64,000 bases of DNA from Bradysia coprophila (GCF_014529535.1 NW_023503374.1:1178001-1242000), one strand, 5' to 3'. Positions 21,600-33,029 are shown, counted from the first letter of the stretch. The notes: generated by a model not told the origin, from the sequence alone. Numbers and translations are program-made.

Positions 21600-24121
21600 T
21601 TACAATTCTCCTTGAGCTCCACCCTTCTTGATAATTTTTAGTTTTTCCGGTTCAGGCTTTTTTGTATCTGCTGGCCTGTCCTCATGAATTGGAGCTGGTT
21701 CGGATGGTGGCGCTTTAGTGGTCACTGTTGGAGAAGCGGTTGTAGTAGTTGTCGGCTTAGCTGTTGTGGTTGTCGGCCTAGCTGTAGTAGTTGTAGACTG
21801 GGAGGCTATAGAAAATTCCGAAATTTAAAAAAAATCAAAAATTTAAAGAGACTCAACAGATATCACGTATCTGTTTGTCTGGTACATTTCTCTACTCACT
21901 TTCCGGCTTAGCTGTTGTGGTTGTCGGCTTAGTTGTAGTGGTTGTCGGCTTAGCTGTAGTAGTTGTTGGTTTAGCTGTTGTGGTTGTCGCCTTAGCTGTT
22001 GTGGTTGTTGGCTTAGCTGTTGTGGTTGTCGGCTTAGTTGTTGTGGTTGTTGGCTTAGCTGTTGTGGTTGTCGGCTTGGCTGTAGTTGTGGTCGTCGGTC
22101 GTGGTGTTGTCGTTGTCGGCTTTTCAGTCTGTTTTCGGTACGACCCACCATCGGTTTCAATTGCAGCAGGTTTCTTTACCCTGGACAGGTATGCTTGATC
22201 GAATGACCCAAAGTACAAATAGTTGTCCAACTCCATTACGTGTGTAATTGACCTGACCGTTTTATCTTTGCCCGACAAAACATATTCGATTTGCCCATTC
22301 CAGTCAACACGTAGCACCGTTTTGATGGATGGCGCCAACGGTGTTACAGTCGTAAAGTGACCTATGTAATGCAGAGCCATTTGGCAATACGAACAACTCG
22401 GGAAAAATTCAAGAATCGATTTGAATGGCATCTCAACCAGTGACAAGACTCTCAGAACAAATTTACGGATCAACGGTGCATTACTGGCCGATTGCCACAA
22501 TGCTGGATGATTGCTGTCACGTGAGATGGGCATCGGAATCCATAGACCCTTTGAGTCGGGTGTAATGTTATCGGGTGTGCCTGGTAGGCCATCGATAAAT
22601 ATATCGGTTGTTCCAGCCTTCGATCCTTTCAAATAAAATCGACGAATCTGCGATCCAGCGCATTCTGCAACCAGTACAAAATCTTCGTTGGGACTTAGCG
22701 CTACTCCGTTCGCAAAGTAAAGTCTATCGATGAGTAGCACATTCAGCTTCTGTGTTCGATCGTAGCGGAAAAGTCGGCCTGATGGGTTAGCCATGAACGT
22801 CTGTACACCATCTTCAAGATAGAAGTCGGACGACGAATCAGACCAGTAAATATCACCCGTTTCAGACACTGCTACGCTGTTAAAGATTTTCGCAGGACGT
22901 GGAATCTGAAATGGTGTTGATAATAGAATCTAGCAGTTCGTGTGATGCTGTGTGTCAGTGGACTTACTTCACCGTCCAGTTTCTCATTTGGTGAAACTAG
23001 TTGTTTTTTGTCGCCGGTTTTGGGATTTACCGACCAAATTCCATAGTATGCATCAGCAACAATTAAATCGTCGCTGATTGTGTCGAATGCGATTCCTAGT
23101 GGTCTGCCACATAATGCGTCTTGGTATAGTTCTGGGAAAATGAAGAGAAATTCGTTCATTAATTGTGGGGTCATTTTTCTAGAATCCTCAAGAATGCCAC
23201 ATCGTTCGGACCCAGCTTCCAGTTTCGAGCGGCTTCTCGAATAACTGGGAAATTCTTACTTTGAGTGCCGTTGGCACGGGCTGCAAACTTCTAACTCTTT
23301 TCAAAACGGCCAAATAATCAACTATTTTAACGCGAGAATGCAATCATCAGCTGCGAAAATATTTGTCACGACTTACCACATGGCTTTCCAAACTTGGCGA
23401 CATGAGTTATGTGATCACCATTTATTCTCACGACTTCGTTTACCAATGTTGCATAAATATCTTTTCCGTTGGTGATTAAATGCTCCGGACCCAGTACACG
23501 GTTGACTAACAGACGTTCCGCATTGTCCAGGTAATTGTTTGGGACAGTATTCAAGGGTCTTGGTGGACTTACTCTGAAAGATGTCGAATTCGAAACCATA
23601 AAATTTACGGAAATTTCTTAAATTCACCACATTGCTTGACTGGCAACTTTAGTGAATTATCATGTCATTAAGAAATTACGTTTACTATTTGCACAGGTGT
23701 GGCCCTCAATATATTCACAAGGTATCAATATAAAGTTAAATTACCGAGAAAAACTGATATGGTTTTAGGCAATTTACCGGCGTAGATTGTTTTTCGTTTA
23801 AGACAAAGTAATTTCTTAAGTACTCCTTGAGTACATACCTGCAATAAAGTGAAATCATCGTCAAAAGACAAAGTGCAACTTTCTTCACTCAACGTTTCTG
23901 TTCAATAACAAAAATTTTAACATTTACTTCGGCCAAAAATTGATACGGTTATCAAATACATTGAGGTGCATTGTCTGCTATCAGTAAAATAAATGTCCAA
24001 CTTACTTGAACGACTCGATTTTAAAGTGAGTTGTAGGTGGTAACGATGGAATGAATGTTATGATTGAGAAGAAAATAAAGAAATTTCTTATCGAATAGTA
24101 CAAGAACTTTCCGAATTTCAT
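21600..24121 (-). CDS. Hmu: Hemomucin / APMAP-like, strictosidine-synthase fold with mucin tail
   Basis: Five exons: 24121-24006, 23573-23377, 23131-22968, 22905-21900, 21805-21600. All have GT-AG borders and the phases close to give 562 residues. Residues ~3-30 (FLYYSIRNFFIFFSIITFIP) form a signal anchor. Residues ~50-415 are the six-bladed propeller of the strictosidine-synthase-like family, with CGRPLGIAFD, DLIVADAYYG, IYWSDSSSDF, NGVALSPNEDF and LPGTPDNITPD. From ~420 there is a Thr-rich tail of TTTTAKP-type repeats ending KKGGAQGEL. Order and tail match Drosophila Hemomucin, a haemocyte and gut surface glycoprotein that binds lectins; the lactonase/esterase activity of the family is not shown here. 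A GTGAGT donor inside the mucin repeat joins it to a short last exon. If that splice is skipped the protein ends after PESE. Confidence 0.93.
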
Positions 24122-24831
24122 TGTTGGAAATGAATTTTGATTGTGAATTGTCGAAATAAATCAGAACAAATCGCGTATTTGGCACATATATTATTGACTT
24201 CACACGAACGGTCGATTCACTACTGCATATGATGGCACTGACAACGAGACACTGATGGGCTACGTACACAATAGCACTTTTTAGCCGACGTAGAGTATAC
24301 TCATTATTTGAGTGTAAAAGTTATAGTGTTGGCAATACGGTACGTCAGCAAAATTGTGCATTTGGATGGGTTCGCTTTCGGTGTGTATCATTGAATTTGT
24401 TATAAAAGTCGAGGGGCAGATGAACGTGAAAAGTACTTTGTCGATCAAAAAGTTATTAGAATAATCCTTTGAAAATTTGTGAAAACTTAAAAAAAAAGCT
24501 GGAAAAAGGAAATGAGAAAATATACTCCAACACTCCTTTCACAAAATGTTTTAAATCACTTTACCAATATTTTCATTAATTAGTACCAATTCGACGAAAT
24601 TATTTGTAAATAGAGTTGTTTATAACGGTCAATACTAAATAACGCTCGAATGTTACCATCCAAAAGGATTTCATTGAAAATCGGTTCACAACCAGCAAAA
24701 ACGGGTAACAAGATATCCACGTAAACAAGAATAGACCGGCTAAAGCCTGGTGAGGTCTTTTTTCTTTTTCTGTAGACAAGGCGGAAGAACAGCTTCATTA
24801 GTCGATATCCAGATGTTGAAGAGTAAACATC
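24122..24831. promoter_or_regulatory. 5' flank of hemomucin, between divergent genes
   Basis: Non-coding. It contains the upstream sequence of hemomucin (minus strand) and ends at the transposon that separates it from UBE2J2. No clear TATA box or other motif can be defended. Confidence 0.3.
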
Positions 24832-24848
24832 TACACTAACGTTTTACC

Positions 24849-25200
24849 AATTTGGTAGTCAACTACCAGTTTGGTAGTCAACTACCAGTTTGGTAGTCAA
24901 CTACCAGTTTGGTAGTCAACTACCAGTTTGGTAGTCAACTACCAGTTTGGTAGTCAACTACCAGTTTGGTAGTCAACTACCAGTTTGGTAGTCAACTACC
25001 AGTTTGGTAGTCAACTACCAGTTTGGTAGTCAACTACCAGTTTGGTAGTCAACTACCAGTTTGGTAGTCAACTACCAGTTTGGTAGTCAACTACCAGTTT
25101 GGTAGTCAACTACCAGTTTGGTAGTCAACTACCAGTTTGGTAGGCAACTACCAGTTTGGTAGGCAACTACCAGTTTGGTAGGCAACTACCAGTTTGGTAG
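24849..25200. repeat. 19-bp palindromic minisatellite, ~18 copies
   Basis: The unit TTTGGTAGTCAACTACCAG is repeated head to tail almost without change; the last few units have GTAGGCAACTACC in place of GTAGTCAACTACC. Each unit is itself a near-palindrome (TGGTAGT CA ACTACCA). Two more units lie at 26248-26293. Confidence 0.97.
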
Positions 25201-25879
25201 TAGAAGAAAATCCTTAGTAACTCATTGAAAGTCCTCAGACTATTTCCTTTTGAAAACTCTTTGAACAACGAAATTTACAAATATCCACTCCTAGATAAAA
25301 GGCTCCTGCTTTCTGATTAAAAATTATATTTTGTCAATTATGATCGAAATTAGGCATGTTCGATAATTCATTCGATTATCGAATCGATTATCGACCTTTT
25401 CAAAAAAAAATCAATTGAATGTTTTATCGACAATCGATATTCATCGACTTATTATCGATTGATAATTCGATTGATAAATCGTTTATAAGTCGCCGTTTAT
25501 CACTAATATGGAAATTTTATCTAAGGTTCTGAAAAAACAGGTTAAGACACTTCTGAGTTGATCACGAAGGCGCTTTTTATTGAACCGACTCATTACAGAT
25601 TGTTTTAAATACTTTCAAAAAAATTACTGAAAGTCGAAACTATTTCATTTAAAATATAAAATCAAAAAGCACTCTGCAGAAGACCAAAGAATAAACAAAA
25701 AATAAACAAACGTCAATATCGCAGCCGCTGCGTCGCAGCCGATGCAACACATTCCACATAATATGTGGGAAGTGAGTTATAGTAGATTACAGCAGAGCCT
25801 ATGTAAATGAGTAATACATGTGTGCGATGTTTGCGGCGTATGCGTCCTGTGCGTTGTATTTACATTGTCTAAGATGAAA

Positions 25880-26095
25880 ACTAGAGATGTGCGGGCCGCC
25901 CGAAAATGTCGGGCCGCCCGGGTTTTTATCCGGCCCGACCGGGCCTGGGCCGGGCGGGCTTCAAATCTGTCGGGCCGAGCTTGGACCGGACCTAAAAAAT
26001 CAAATTTTTGGCCCGATTTTCAAAGTTTCGCGCTATTTTTTATATGAAATTTGCTTCGACGGGCTTCAAAAAAACATCGGCCCGCACACCTCTAA
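25880..26095. repeat. GC-rich GGGCCGCCCG block
   Basis: It starts GATGTGCGGGCCGCCCGAAA and ends AACATCGGCCCGCACACCTC, so the ends are inverted (TGCGGGCC / GGCCCGCA). The interior is rich in GGCCCGACCGGGCC. Composition and style are close to the ends of the element at 17577-20186. Probably a separate small inverted-repeat element inserted in the larger one. Confidence 0.5.
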
Positions 26096-26314
26096 TGAAA
26101 ACTACGAAACAATTTTGCATAAAACAGCATTTCGGATCCTTTCCACTTCTAAACATTTCACTAAAATTTAATTTTCATTTAGTAGGCATCGGTTGTGCAC
26201 GCCATTTCGGCGATATTTATTTGACTTCTTTGTTGTTGTCATTCTCAGTTGGTAGTCAACTACCAGTTTGGTAGACAACTACCAGTTTGGTAGGAAAACT
26301 TTTTTGTCAGTGTA

Positions 26315-26742
26315 CTCTTAGAGTTGATCCTGACTCAAATTCATCACTACTAAAGTTAGTATTGCGATTAGTTCGGTTCGTTGAAACGAAAGAGTATACG
26401 TTGGCGACCTATAACTATTAGTTACTAAACTAATGCAAAAAAGTCGGATTATTCTTTTTAAATAATAAGTAAAATTTCTAACGTTTACGATGAGTGAGCG
26501 CAACCACCGTTGCAAACGATACGTAGATACAAAAAACAGCTGATGACCTTTTCTGTCATCAGCTGGCCCCTCGACCAATCAAAACAGAACACACACAAAA
26601 CAAACGTCAATATTCGAAAAATATCAAGAAAAGTGCAAATAGAATTTTCTTCGCAATTTATTTCGCATTTAAAAGCATACTCTAAACTCACAGATATTGG
26701 ACGTTAATACATCAAATCGTCAGTTGAGAGCGAATAATTAAA
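26315..26742 (+). promoter_or_regulatory. 5' flank of UBE2J2 with an 11-bp-arm palindrome
   Basis: Non-coding. At 26537-26565 CAGCTGATGAC and GTCATCAGCTG face each other across a 7-base centre, about 180 bases before the start codon. This is a possible dimeric transcription-factor site. No TATA box is visible at a fixed distance. Confidence 0.4.
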
Positions 26743-27535
26743 ATGAGCAAAAAACGGTTCGGAACTGCGATTCCCAGATTGCAACAAGACTATCTGAATT
26801 TGAAAAAAGATCCAGTTCCATACATTCGTGCGGCTGAACCCAATCCATCGGATATGTTGGAATGGCATTATGTCATTCAAGGTGCGTACACATACTTGCT
26901 TTGATCATTACATTCTGGAACGTGAATCCGTCCATGTTAACAGTGAATTTAGTTTGCTAGCTAGATCGAATTTCCAGTAATTTAAGTTGTTCGTTTTTAC
27001 AGGTCCGGATGATTCACCCTATGCTGGGGGTTACTACCACGGAATTTTGATATTTACCCAACAATATCCATTTAAACCACCTTCGATCTTCATGTACACG
27101 CCGAATGGTCGGTTCGAAACTCGCCGACGATTGTGTCTAAGCATATCAGACTATCACCCGGAGGAATGGAATCCTGCGTGGGGTGTGTCCAGTATACTGA
27201 CGGGATTGTTAAGCTTTATGTTGGAAAATAGCAAAGCACTGGGCACAATCGAAACGCTGAATTACGAAAAAGTCAAATATGCCAAACAGTCGTTAGAATT
27301 CAATTTAAAGGATGAAATGTTCTGTTCACTATTTCCGGAAGTCTGTGAAGAAATGAAGGGGAAACTACGGCAACAAAGGGAAAATGATAAGACAACAGTG
27401 GTTAAGGGACCAGCCGTCGAAGTGAAGCCTGTCACGTCAACGGATAGCAATGAAAGCAGCCTAATCTTTATAATCTGCGTTTGCATTATTGGACTGATAA
27501 CTTATCACTTTTGTGGCCATTTGTTAACTGACTGA
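26743..27535 (+). CDS. UBE2J2: Ubiquitin-conjugating enzyme E2 J2 (Ubc6-like, ER-anchored)
   Basis: It transfers ubiquitin in ER-associated degradation. Two exons, 26743-26881 and 27003-27535, with a 121-base GT-AG intron that splits the Gly codon of VIQGPDD; 223 residues in all. The E2 fold is seen with IRAAEPNPSDMLEWHYVIQG, YHGILIFTQQYPFKPPS and TPNGRF, where the canonical HPN is replaced by TPN as in the UBC6/UBE2J group. The catalytic Cys is C91 in RRLCLSI, followed by DYHPEEWNPAWGVSSIL. A single C-terminal hydrophobic segment (~200-219, LIFIICVCIIGLITYHFCG) is the tail anchor. The start is the first ATG, with an AAA-rich context. A poly(A) signal follows at 27660. Confidence 0.96.
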
Positions 27536-27659
27536 GTATTAATTGATAGATAGACTAATTATTTAACTGCAAATTGGTATTGGATTGATTATGGTCTAGA
27601 AAATTCAATTCTGTTTACGTTCCCGAAAATTTTTCATTGTTAAAAATTCTATTTTGTTG

Positions 27660-27665
27660 AATAAA
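27660..27665 (+). promoter_or_regulatory. Poly(A) signal AATAAA of UBE2J2
   Basis: AATAAA about 125 bases past the UBE2J2 stop, in an AT-rich context; a probable cleavage signal. Confidence 0.6.
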
Positions 27666-27839
27666 AATACTGAAAAGCTAAACATCGCTGTTAATATAGG
27701 AACATGCTATTCCCAGTCGACTGCCAATAATGCTATTCGCAGTCAATATTGATGCTATTCGCAGACTAATGGTGCCTTCACATTGATGAGAAATGATTTT
27801 GCGCAGCGCATTTTAGAATTTTTGATTAAAGTTTACCTT

Positions 27840-28770
27840 TTGTAAATGTGAGCAAGAGTCTGTACAATCGCAGTTTGTAATAGACAACAACAATCTGTAA
27901 TGTCACAGTTTGTTAACGGTAGCAACACTTTGTAATGTAACAGTTTGTAAAAGGGATCAACACTCTGTTATGTTACAGTTTGTAAAAGGGAGCGACAGTC
28001 TGTAATGTTATAGTTTATAAAGTGTAGCATCACTTTGTAATGTCAAAGTTTGTAAAATGGAGCACCAAGACTCTGTAATTTCACAGTTTGTAAAAAGGAT
28101 ATACACTATGTAATGTTACAGCTTGTAATGGGGATATACACTTTGTAATGTCACAGTTTGCGAAAGGGGTCAACACTATGTAATGTTTCAGTTTGTAAAG
28201 TGGATCAACAGTCTGTAACGTTACAGTTTGTAAAAGGGATCAACACTCTGTTATGTTACAGTTTGTAAAAGGGAGCGAAAGTCTGTAATGTTACAGTTTA
28301 TAAAAGGACGCGACAGTCTGTAATGTTACAGTTTCTAAAGTGGATCAACAGTCTGTAATGTTACAGTTTTTAAAAGTAATCAACACTCTGTTATGTTACA
28401 GTTTGTAAAAGGGAGCGACAGTCTGTAATGTTAACACCCCACTTATCAAATACACAACTTGGAACTTCGGAAGTAATATACTAATAAAAGAGAGCTCACT
28501 TTGTAATGTCACAGTTTATAAAAGGGGTCAACACTCTGTTATGTTATAGTTTGTAAAATGGAGCAAGACTCTGTAATTTCACAGTTTGTAAAAGGGGTAA
28601 TGTTACAGTTTTTTACAGGAAGCAACACTTTTTAATGTCACAGTTTACGAAATGGATCAAAAGTCTGTACTTTTACAGTTTGTAAAAGTGATCAACAACC
28701 TGTTATATTACAGTTTGTAAAAGAGAGCGACAGTCTGTAATGTTGAAGTTTATAGAAGGGAGCATATATC
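27840..28770. repeat. Minisatellite, ~42-bp unit, about 22 degenerate copies
   Basis: The unit reads roughly TCTGTAATGTTACAGTTTGT followed by AAAAGGGATCAACAC or AAAAGGGAGCGACAG. A block without the repeat (28434-28490) interrupts the array. TGTAATGTTACA inside the unit is itself nearly palindromic. No coding potential. Confidence 0.9.
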
Positions 28771-29037
28771 GACCAACTAAAACGGCCAACGGTTGATTTG
28801 GTCTTGTATGGTTAAAAAATAAGTAGATTTCTACTTTAAACGAAAGAAGTAATAGATTCAATGATTAGACCGTGGTTATACGTTTGCTGTTTTTAAGAGG
28901 TACAAATTTAGAGAAGTAATTGATATTTTCATCATTGAAGAGACGTAATATAGGTCAAAGGGAAAAAATCTTCAAAATCACTGTACCCCCTGGTCAATGC
29001 GGGTGTGATAATCAGGGCTTATAATTCCGAATAAATA
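28771..29037. other. No gene seen
   Basis: Short AT-rich spacer between the 42-base minisatellite and the direct repeat at 29038. Confidence 0.4.
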
Positions 29038-29293
29038 CTGAATATTCACCTGAAAAGCGTTCACACAAGCACAACATAAGAATTTTCTGTTGATACCACT
29101 TATTCCCTTGACTGAAAACCATGGGTATTACGGATGATAAACACTCTAAAATGTTTGTCACACAATGTTCACTATGATTGAAAATACATGAATGTATGAC
29201 CAAAAACCTTAAATAGAGAAAATGGTTGTCACACTTTGTTCATTCTTTGATAACTCGATAACTCGAGTAATTCTCAATGGATTTCCAATTTTT
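29038..29293 (+). repeat. Left ~260-bp direct repeat flanking the retroelement
   Basis: Starts CTGAATATTCACCTGAAAAG and ends GGATTTCCAATTTTT. A copy about 96% identical in the same orientation lies at 46334-46602; the main difference is a 13-base gap. Weaker relatives form the satellite at 33030-33706 and 47876-48890. Confidence 0.85.
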
Positions 29294-29296
29294 TTT

Positions 29297-30593
29297 TTAT
29301 TCGACCGGAACGTAAATATCGTCAAAATCCCATTTCTCTTCATCAGGTACGTAAATCGATTCGAAGTAATCAGCAAACAAGTCTACCACTTCTTCCTTTG
29401 TATTGCCAATTTTATCACCGAATTTTAGTGTGTCAGGGTACTTTTCGATGCCACCATTCATTTTCGCAAACTTCCAAAATTCAGCTGGATTCGATTTGAT
29501 ATTTTCTTGTGTCTGGCGGATATATTCGTTGTATCGACGGTCGCTTTCCTCACTGAATAATTTATGTGCCTCTTCATATTCCAACGTTGTTGATTCGTTT
29601 CTGGCTTTTCGTTTAAACAACTTGTCACGACGATTCTTAAGACGCTGTAACTCTGGAGACCACCATTTCGGTTTGTTCGAGTATTTTCTGACTGTTTTCT
29701 TTGGCACGTTTTGTTCGATTAGAGATTTAATGGTCTGAACGAAGAATTCGTATGCTGCGTCAACATCTCTGATATTAAATTCGTGTTGGAAATTGATCGC
29801 ATTCAGTTGGCATTCCATTCTATCATAGTGTCCGCGTGCATATTGATACACAGTAACGTCTTCGGTCTTTACAGAGGAATTAGCATAGTAATCCACCATT
29901 ATTTCGTAAGGTACGTGGCTTGGATCTTGTTGATTTTGTTCGATGATAGTGAAGTTGTCCTTGCTGAGTCTGAATTCGTTTGAATTTTTGACAAAAATAA
30001 AATCCAAAACATTCGAAGACGTGTTGCGAAAATCCGACAGTCGAGACAATGACAAACTGAGCATTTTGTCCAAAAAATACAGAGCATCGGTATGGTAGCT
30101 TGATAGGCTCCCATTCGCAGTGGCATTCGTTAACGTGTGTGGCAAATATCCATTGTCATCATCGTAATCAGCTGTCCAAACAATATCATGAAGGTTGAAG
30201 TCACCGACAACTATGATCTTGTGCATACGATATTTTTCTACGATGAATTTAACACGTCGATAATGTTTCATTGCTACTTCTAGGTCGAATGTACTTTGAT
30301 AGCAAACGTAGACCACCATTGCCTTCAATGAAATCGAATATAATTGCTCTGCTGTTTAATGTGTGAAGGACCAAAATAGCAACACCACCTGCTCGCCTTA
30401 AATTCTGGATAATTCGGTCATTACGGTACACTTTAAAGGCATCAGGAAAGTAAACACTGCTCGAAATACTAGCGTCCGCCTTAGTTTCGGTGAATTACAG
30501 CACTTTGTAGGTCGACAGTTCAATTTTCATGCTGATGTTGCGTTTATTTGAAATACTACGAACGTTGTTATAGTATATCGGCATCGAATCCAT
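29297..30593 (-). pseudogene. Non-LTR retrotransposon ORF2, endonuclease part only, broken
   Basis: Reading down the minus strand from an ATG at 30593: YYNNVRSISNK and FTETKAD (EN motif I), VYRNDR, RRAGGVAIL, then after a frame change MVVYVCYQSTFD, VVGDFNLHDIVW (catalytic D/N) and LDFIF. These are the motifs of the AP-type endonuclease of jockey-like elements. A linker with KPKWWSPELQRLKNRRDKLF and FWKFAKMNG follows. The frame ends at TAA (29297), directly followed by an A run and the flanking repeat. No reverse-transcriptase domain is present. Damage: an in-frame TAA at 30495-30497 and a frameshift near 30,340. Confidence 0.8.
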
Positions 30594-30799
30594 GTATTCG
30601 GTTTGGTTTGGGCAGGTTTGAGCGGTCGGTTCGGTATCATTTCCAGTTGAACTTCAGAAAAACGTCGTGATGAGCGGTTGATGCTTTCTCTTGCGATCAC
30701 ATACGGTAGTAGAAAAACGATTCAAATTACTTGGTGTAGTGTCATAATTTGCTTGGCTAGAACATATACTGTTTAAAGTGTTACCTGAGAGGTAATCTC

Positions 30800-31465
30800 C
30801 TATGCCTGTAAATGTGTCTCCACTACTGGTGCTACTGGACTCTGGGGACCTAGATCCATCAGTACGGGCGTTTTCGGTTTTTCGTTTTTTGATTCTGGTT
30901 CTTGATTGGCAGACTCTTGATTGCTGGGTTCACTATTGACGGGTACTTGATTCCATTGAAATTTCGGTACAGCTGACGTTTTCAACTCCAAATCGAATTC
31001 ACGTATTCGACTGGTTGCAGGCCAATATATCGGGTCGGGTCCATTAGTTTAGCGAAATTGGATGTCGAACATTTGATGCAGAACGAAACGAAAGAGTAAG
31101 TCGATAAGTCCCTCTCTTTCTTGACCAACTTACGGACCTCTATGTCTGGTGACGTTATTCCAATCGAATTTTTGATGTAATCGGTTATCTCGTCCGAAGT
31201 TGTTTCCCGATGCACACGTGAAAGCCAAATAGCTTTTTCTGGTTTAGTTTTGAAGCGGTTTAAAGGTCTTCCAATCACATTTTTCGATGTACCAGACATA
31301 ACTGGCTTGTCTGATTTGGGCGTTTGTTTAGACCTCGACGTTGTCGGCGTTCCCTTGTATGAGACAATACCTTGTTTGGCTGCATCGGCATAAGATTTGT
31401 TGCTATTGACATTCGGCACCTGATCAAGCGTCTTTTTAATCGACGAGATGTTTTCATTATTGACT
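30800..31465 (-). pseudogene. Non-LTR retrotransposon ORF1 (gag-like), 3' part
   Basis: The frame continues from the 5' part at 46016-46305 across the TTAA site of the inserted 14.5 kb element. It encodes a basic segment (YADAAKQG, RPLNRFKTKPEKAIWLSR) and an RNA-recognition-like region ending near 30,982. After a frameshift the P/E/Q-rich tail ends at 30,800. Role by analogy: the ORF1 RNA-binding protein of a jockey-type element. No CCHC knuckle is visible. Confidence 0.7.
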
Positions 31466-31469
31466 TTAA

Positions 31470-33015
31470 GAGTGATATCGCCAAATCTTCAGGTGATTGG
31501 GAAACAAGCGGCCTCCGATTTTAATGAGTGATAGCTCGTTGGATTCGTCTTTCAATTCTAGGAAACACGTGTCTTTCACTTTTTCTTAAAAAAATTTGTT
31601 TTCTGTGAAAAGCGCTCAAAAGTGAAGACATGCCAGAGGGTACCGAAAACAGTTTTTCGGCAATAACTCAAGAAAAAATTATTTTAAATGGTTGTAATGT
31701 TGTACGATTGAAAAGACCTACAGGTAGAGTATACGCACCGCTTGGTGCTAGTTGATCCGCTAGAGTTATGACTAGAAATATAGTGAATGTTCGGAGAGTC
31801 CGCTTTCTCTGCAGCTTCGATGTACCACGGAACTGAGTATGGGGTGTTGTAGCTGGCCTCACCCACTATCGTTGCACATATAAATGAACCCAGTACTTTT
31901 GGGCTGCAAGCCTACAGAAGTCTTGAAAAAAAAGTTGGTGCCAAAATGTAGATTGTTTCCTTCTTTCTGAGGGCCCAACTGCCAGAAGAGCATCTGGAAC
32001 GGTACTTCTTCAATCATTTTTTATTGTCTACTATTCTTTCACCTTATCAATAGAAAAACGCTTCGCTATGTCGCGAATATATCAGATCCACTATTAGTAA
32101 TATCAAGAGAAAAATCATTAAAGGTTTCTCCGAGGATTTTAGTCAAATAAAGTGTTAGCGTATAGCAAATGACCTCAGGACTACGGAACAGTAATTAGTT
32201 TTTCAATTGGACCAATATTTGCTACGTGACAGGAGTTTGGAAAACCGTTTGCTCCCACTTGATCGTATCGTTTTTCCAAACTCCTGTCGCGTAGCAAATA
32301 TTGGTCCAATTGAAAAACTAATTACTGTTCCGGACTCCTGAGGTCATTTGCTATACGCTAACACTTTATTTGACTAAAATCCTCCGGGAAAAATTTAATA
32401 ATACACTGGATATGTTGTAACGACCTATATTCGAGTCAAATTGAAGCGTATACGGTAAGGGAATAGTAGACGATACAAAATTACTCACGTAGAACCGTTC
32501 CAGACGCTGTTCTGGCAGTTGGGCCCTCAGAAAGAAGGAACAAATCTACATTTTGGCACCAACTTTTTTTTCAAGACTTCTGTAGGCTTGCAGCCCAAAA
32601 GTACTGGGCTCATTTATATGTGCAATAGGGGTGTGCGATGGTTCGGGGATCAGGATGGAAGGGGTCCACAAAAAATTCTTACCATCCCTAGATGCCAAAA
32701 AGTGATTTTAAAAATTTTTTAAAATTCATTAACAACTTGCGCAAATTCACTGAAGCTGAATTTGCGACTACTGGTAAAATCTCATATTTCGACCTCTACC
32801 AACAATATGCTGCGAGATATTTTTTGCCCTAATTAGTGTTTTTCTACTAATTAGAGTCCAATAAATCAGAAAATGTTTAAATTGGAAACATTTGGCCGAA
32901 GCATTATGTTTGATGTGTCGTCAAAGTTCGCCAACTATGAAAAATTGAGTAAATTTTAAACTTGAAAATTCTATAATCGACATAGAAAATTATTCGATTA
33001 TCGCTCAAATGGGCA
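31470..33015. repeat. Left terminal inverted repeat (interrupted)
   Basis: It matches the right TIR (45215-46015) in inverse, for example TGAGTGATAGCTCGTTGGATT and the GTGTGCGATGGTTCGGGG block. The match is continuous except for the ~750-base foldback insertion at 31872-32625, and stops near 33,015. Confidence 0.88.
31872..32625. mobile_element. Foldback element inside the left TIR
   Basis: A palindrome with long arms. TGCACATATAAATGA at the left is mirrored by TCATTTATATGTGCA at the right, and AAGTTGGTGCCAAAATGTAG by its inverse near 32,550. The centre is near 32,250, where GTAGCAAATATTGGTCCAAT occurs in inverted copies. The right TIR of the host element shows the empty site. Confidence 0.75.
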
Positions 33016-33029
33016 ACTCATTGCGCAGA

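Larger units (their letters stand above)
24832..26314. mobile_element. DNA transposon with palindromic subterminal minisatellites (~1.5 kb)
   Basis: The left end reads TACACTAACGTTTTACC and the right end GGAAAACTTTTTTGTCAGTGTA, an imperfect inverted pair. Next to both ends are units of the same 19-base repeat: ~18 copies on the left (24849-25200) and about two on the right (26248-26293). The interior holds a stretch of alternating ATCGAT-like palindromes (25350-25490) and the GC-rich block 25880-26095. No transposase frame. It lies between the divergent hemomucin and UBE2J2 promoters. Confidence 0.55.

Noticed and set aside
21875..22198. Valine-rich membrane protein on the + strand
   Set aside because: It is the antisense shadow of the Thr-rich mucin repeat of hemomucin.
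24849..25200. CRISPR-like regular array
   Set aside because: Units are joined without spacers, each is a short palindrome, and the sequence is animal nuclear DNA; it is a minisatellite.
29403..29738. 111-residue + strand ORF
   Set aside because: Antisense shadow of the retrotransposon endonuclease frame.
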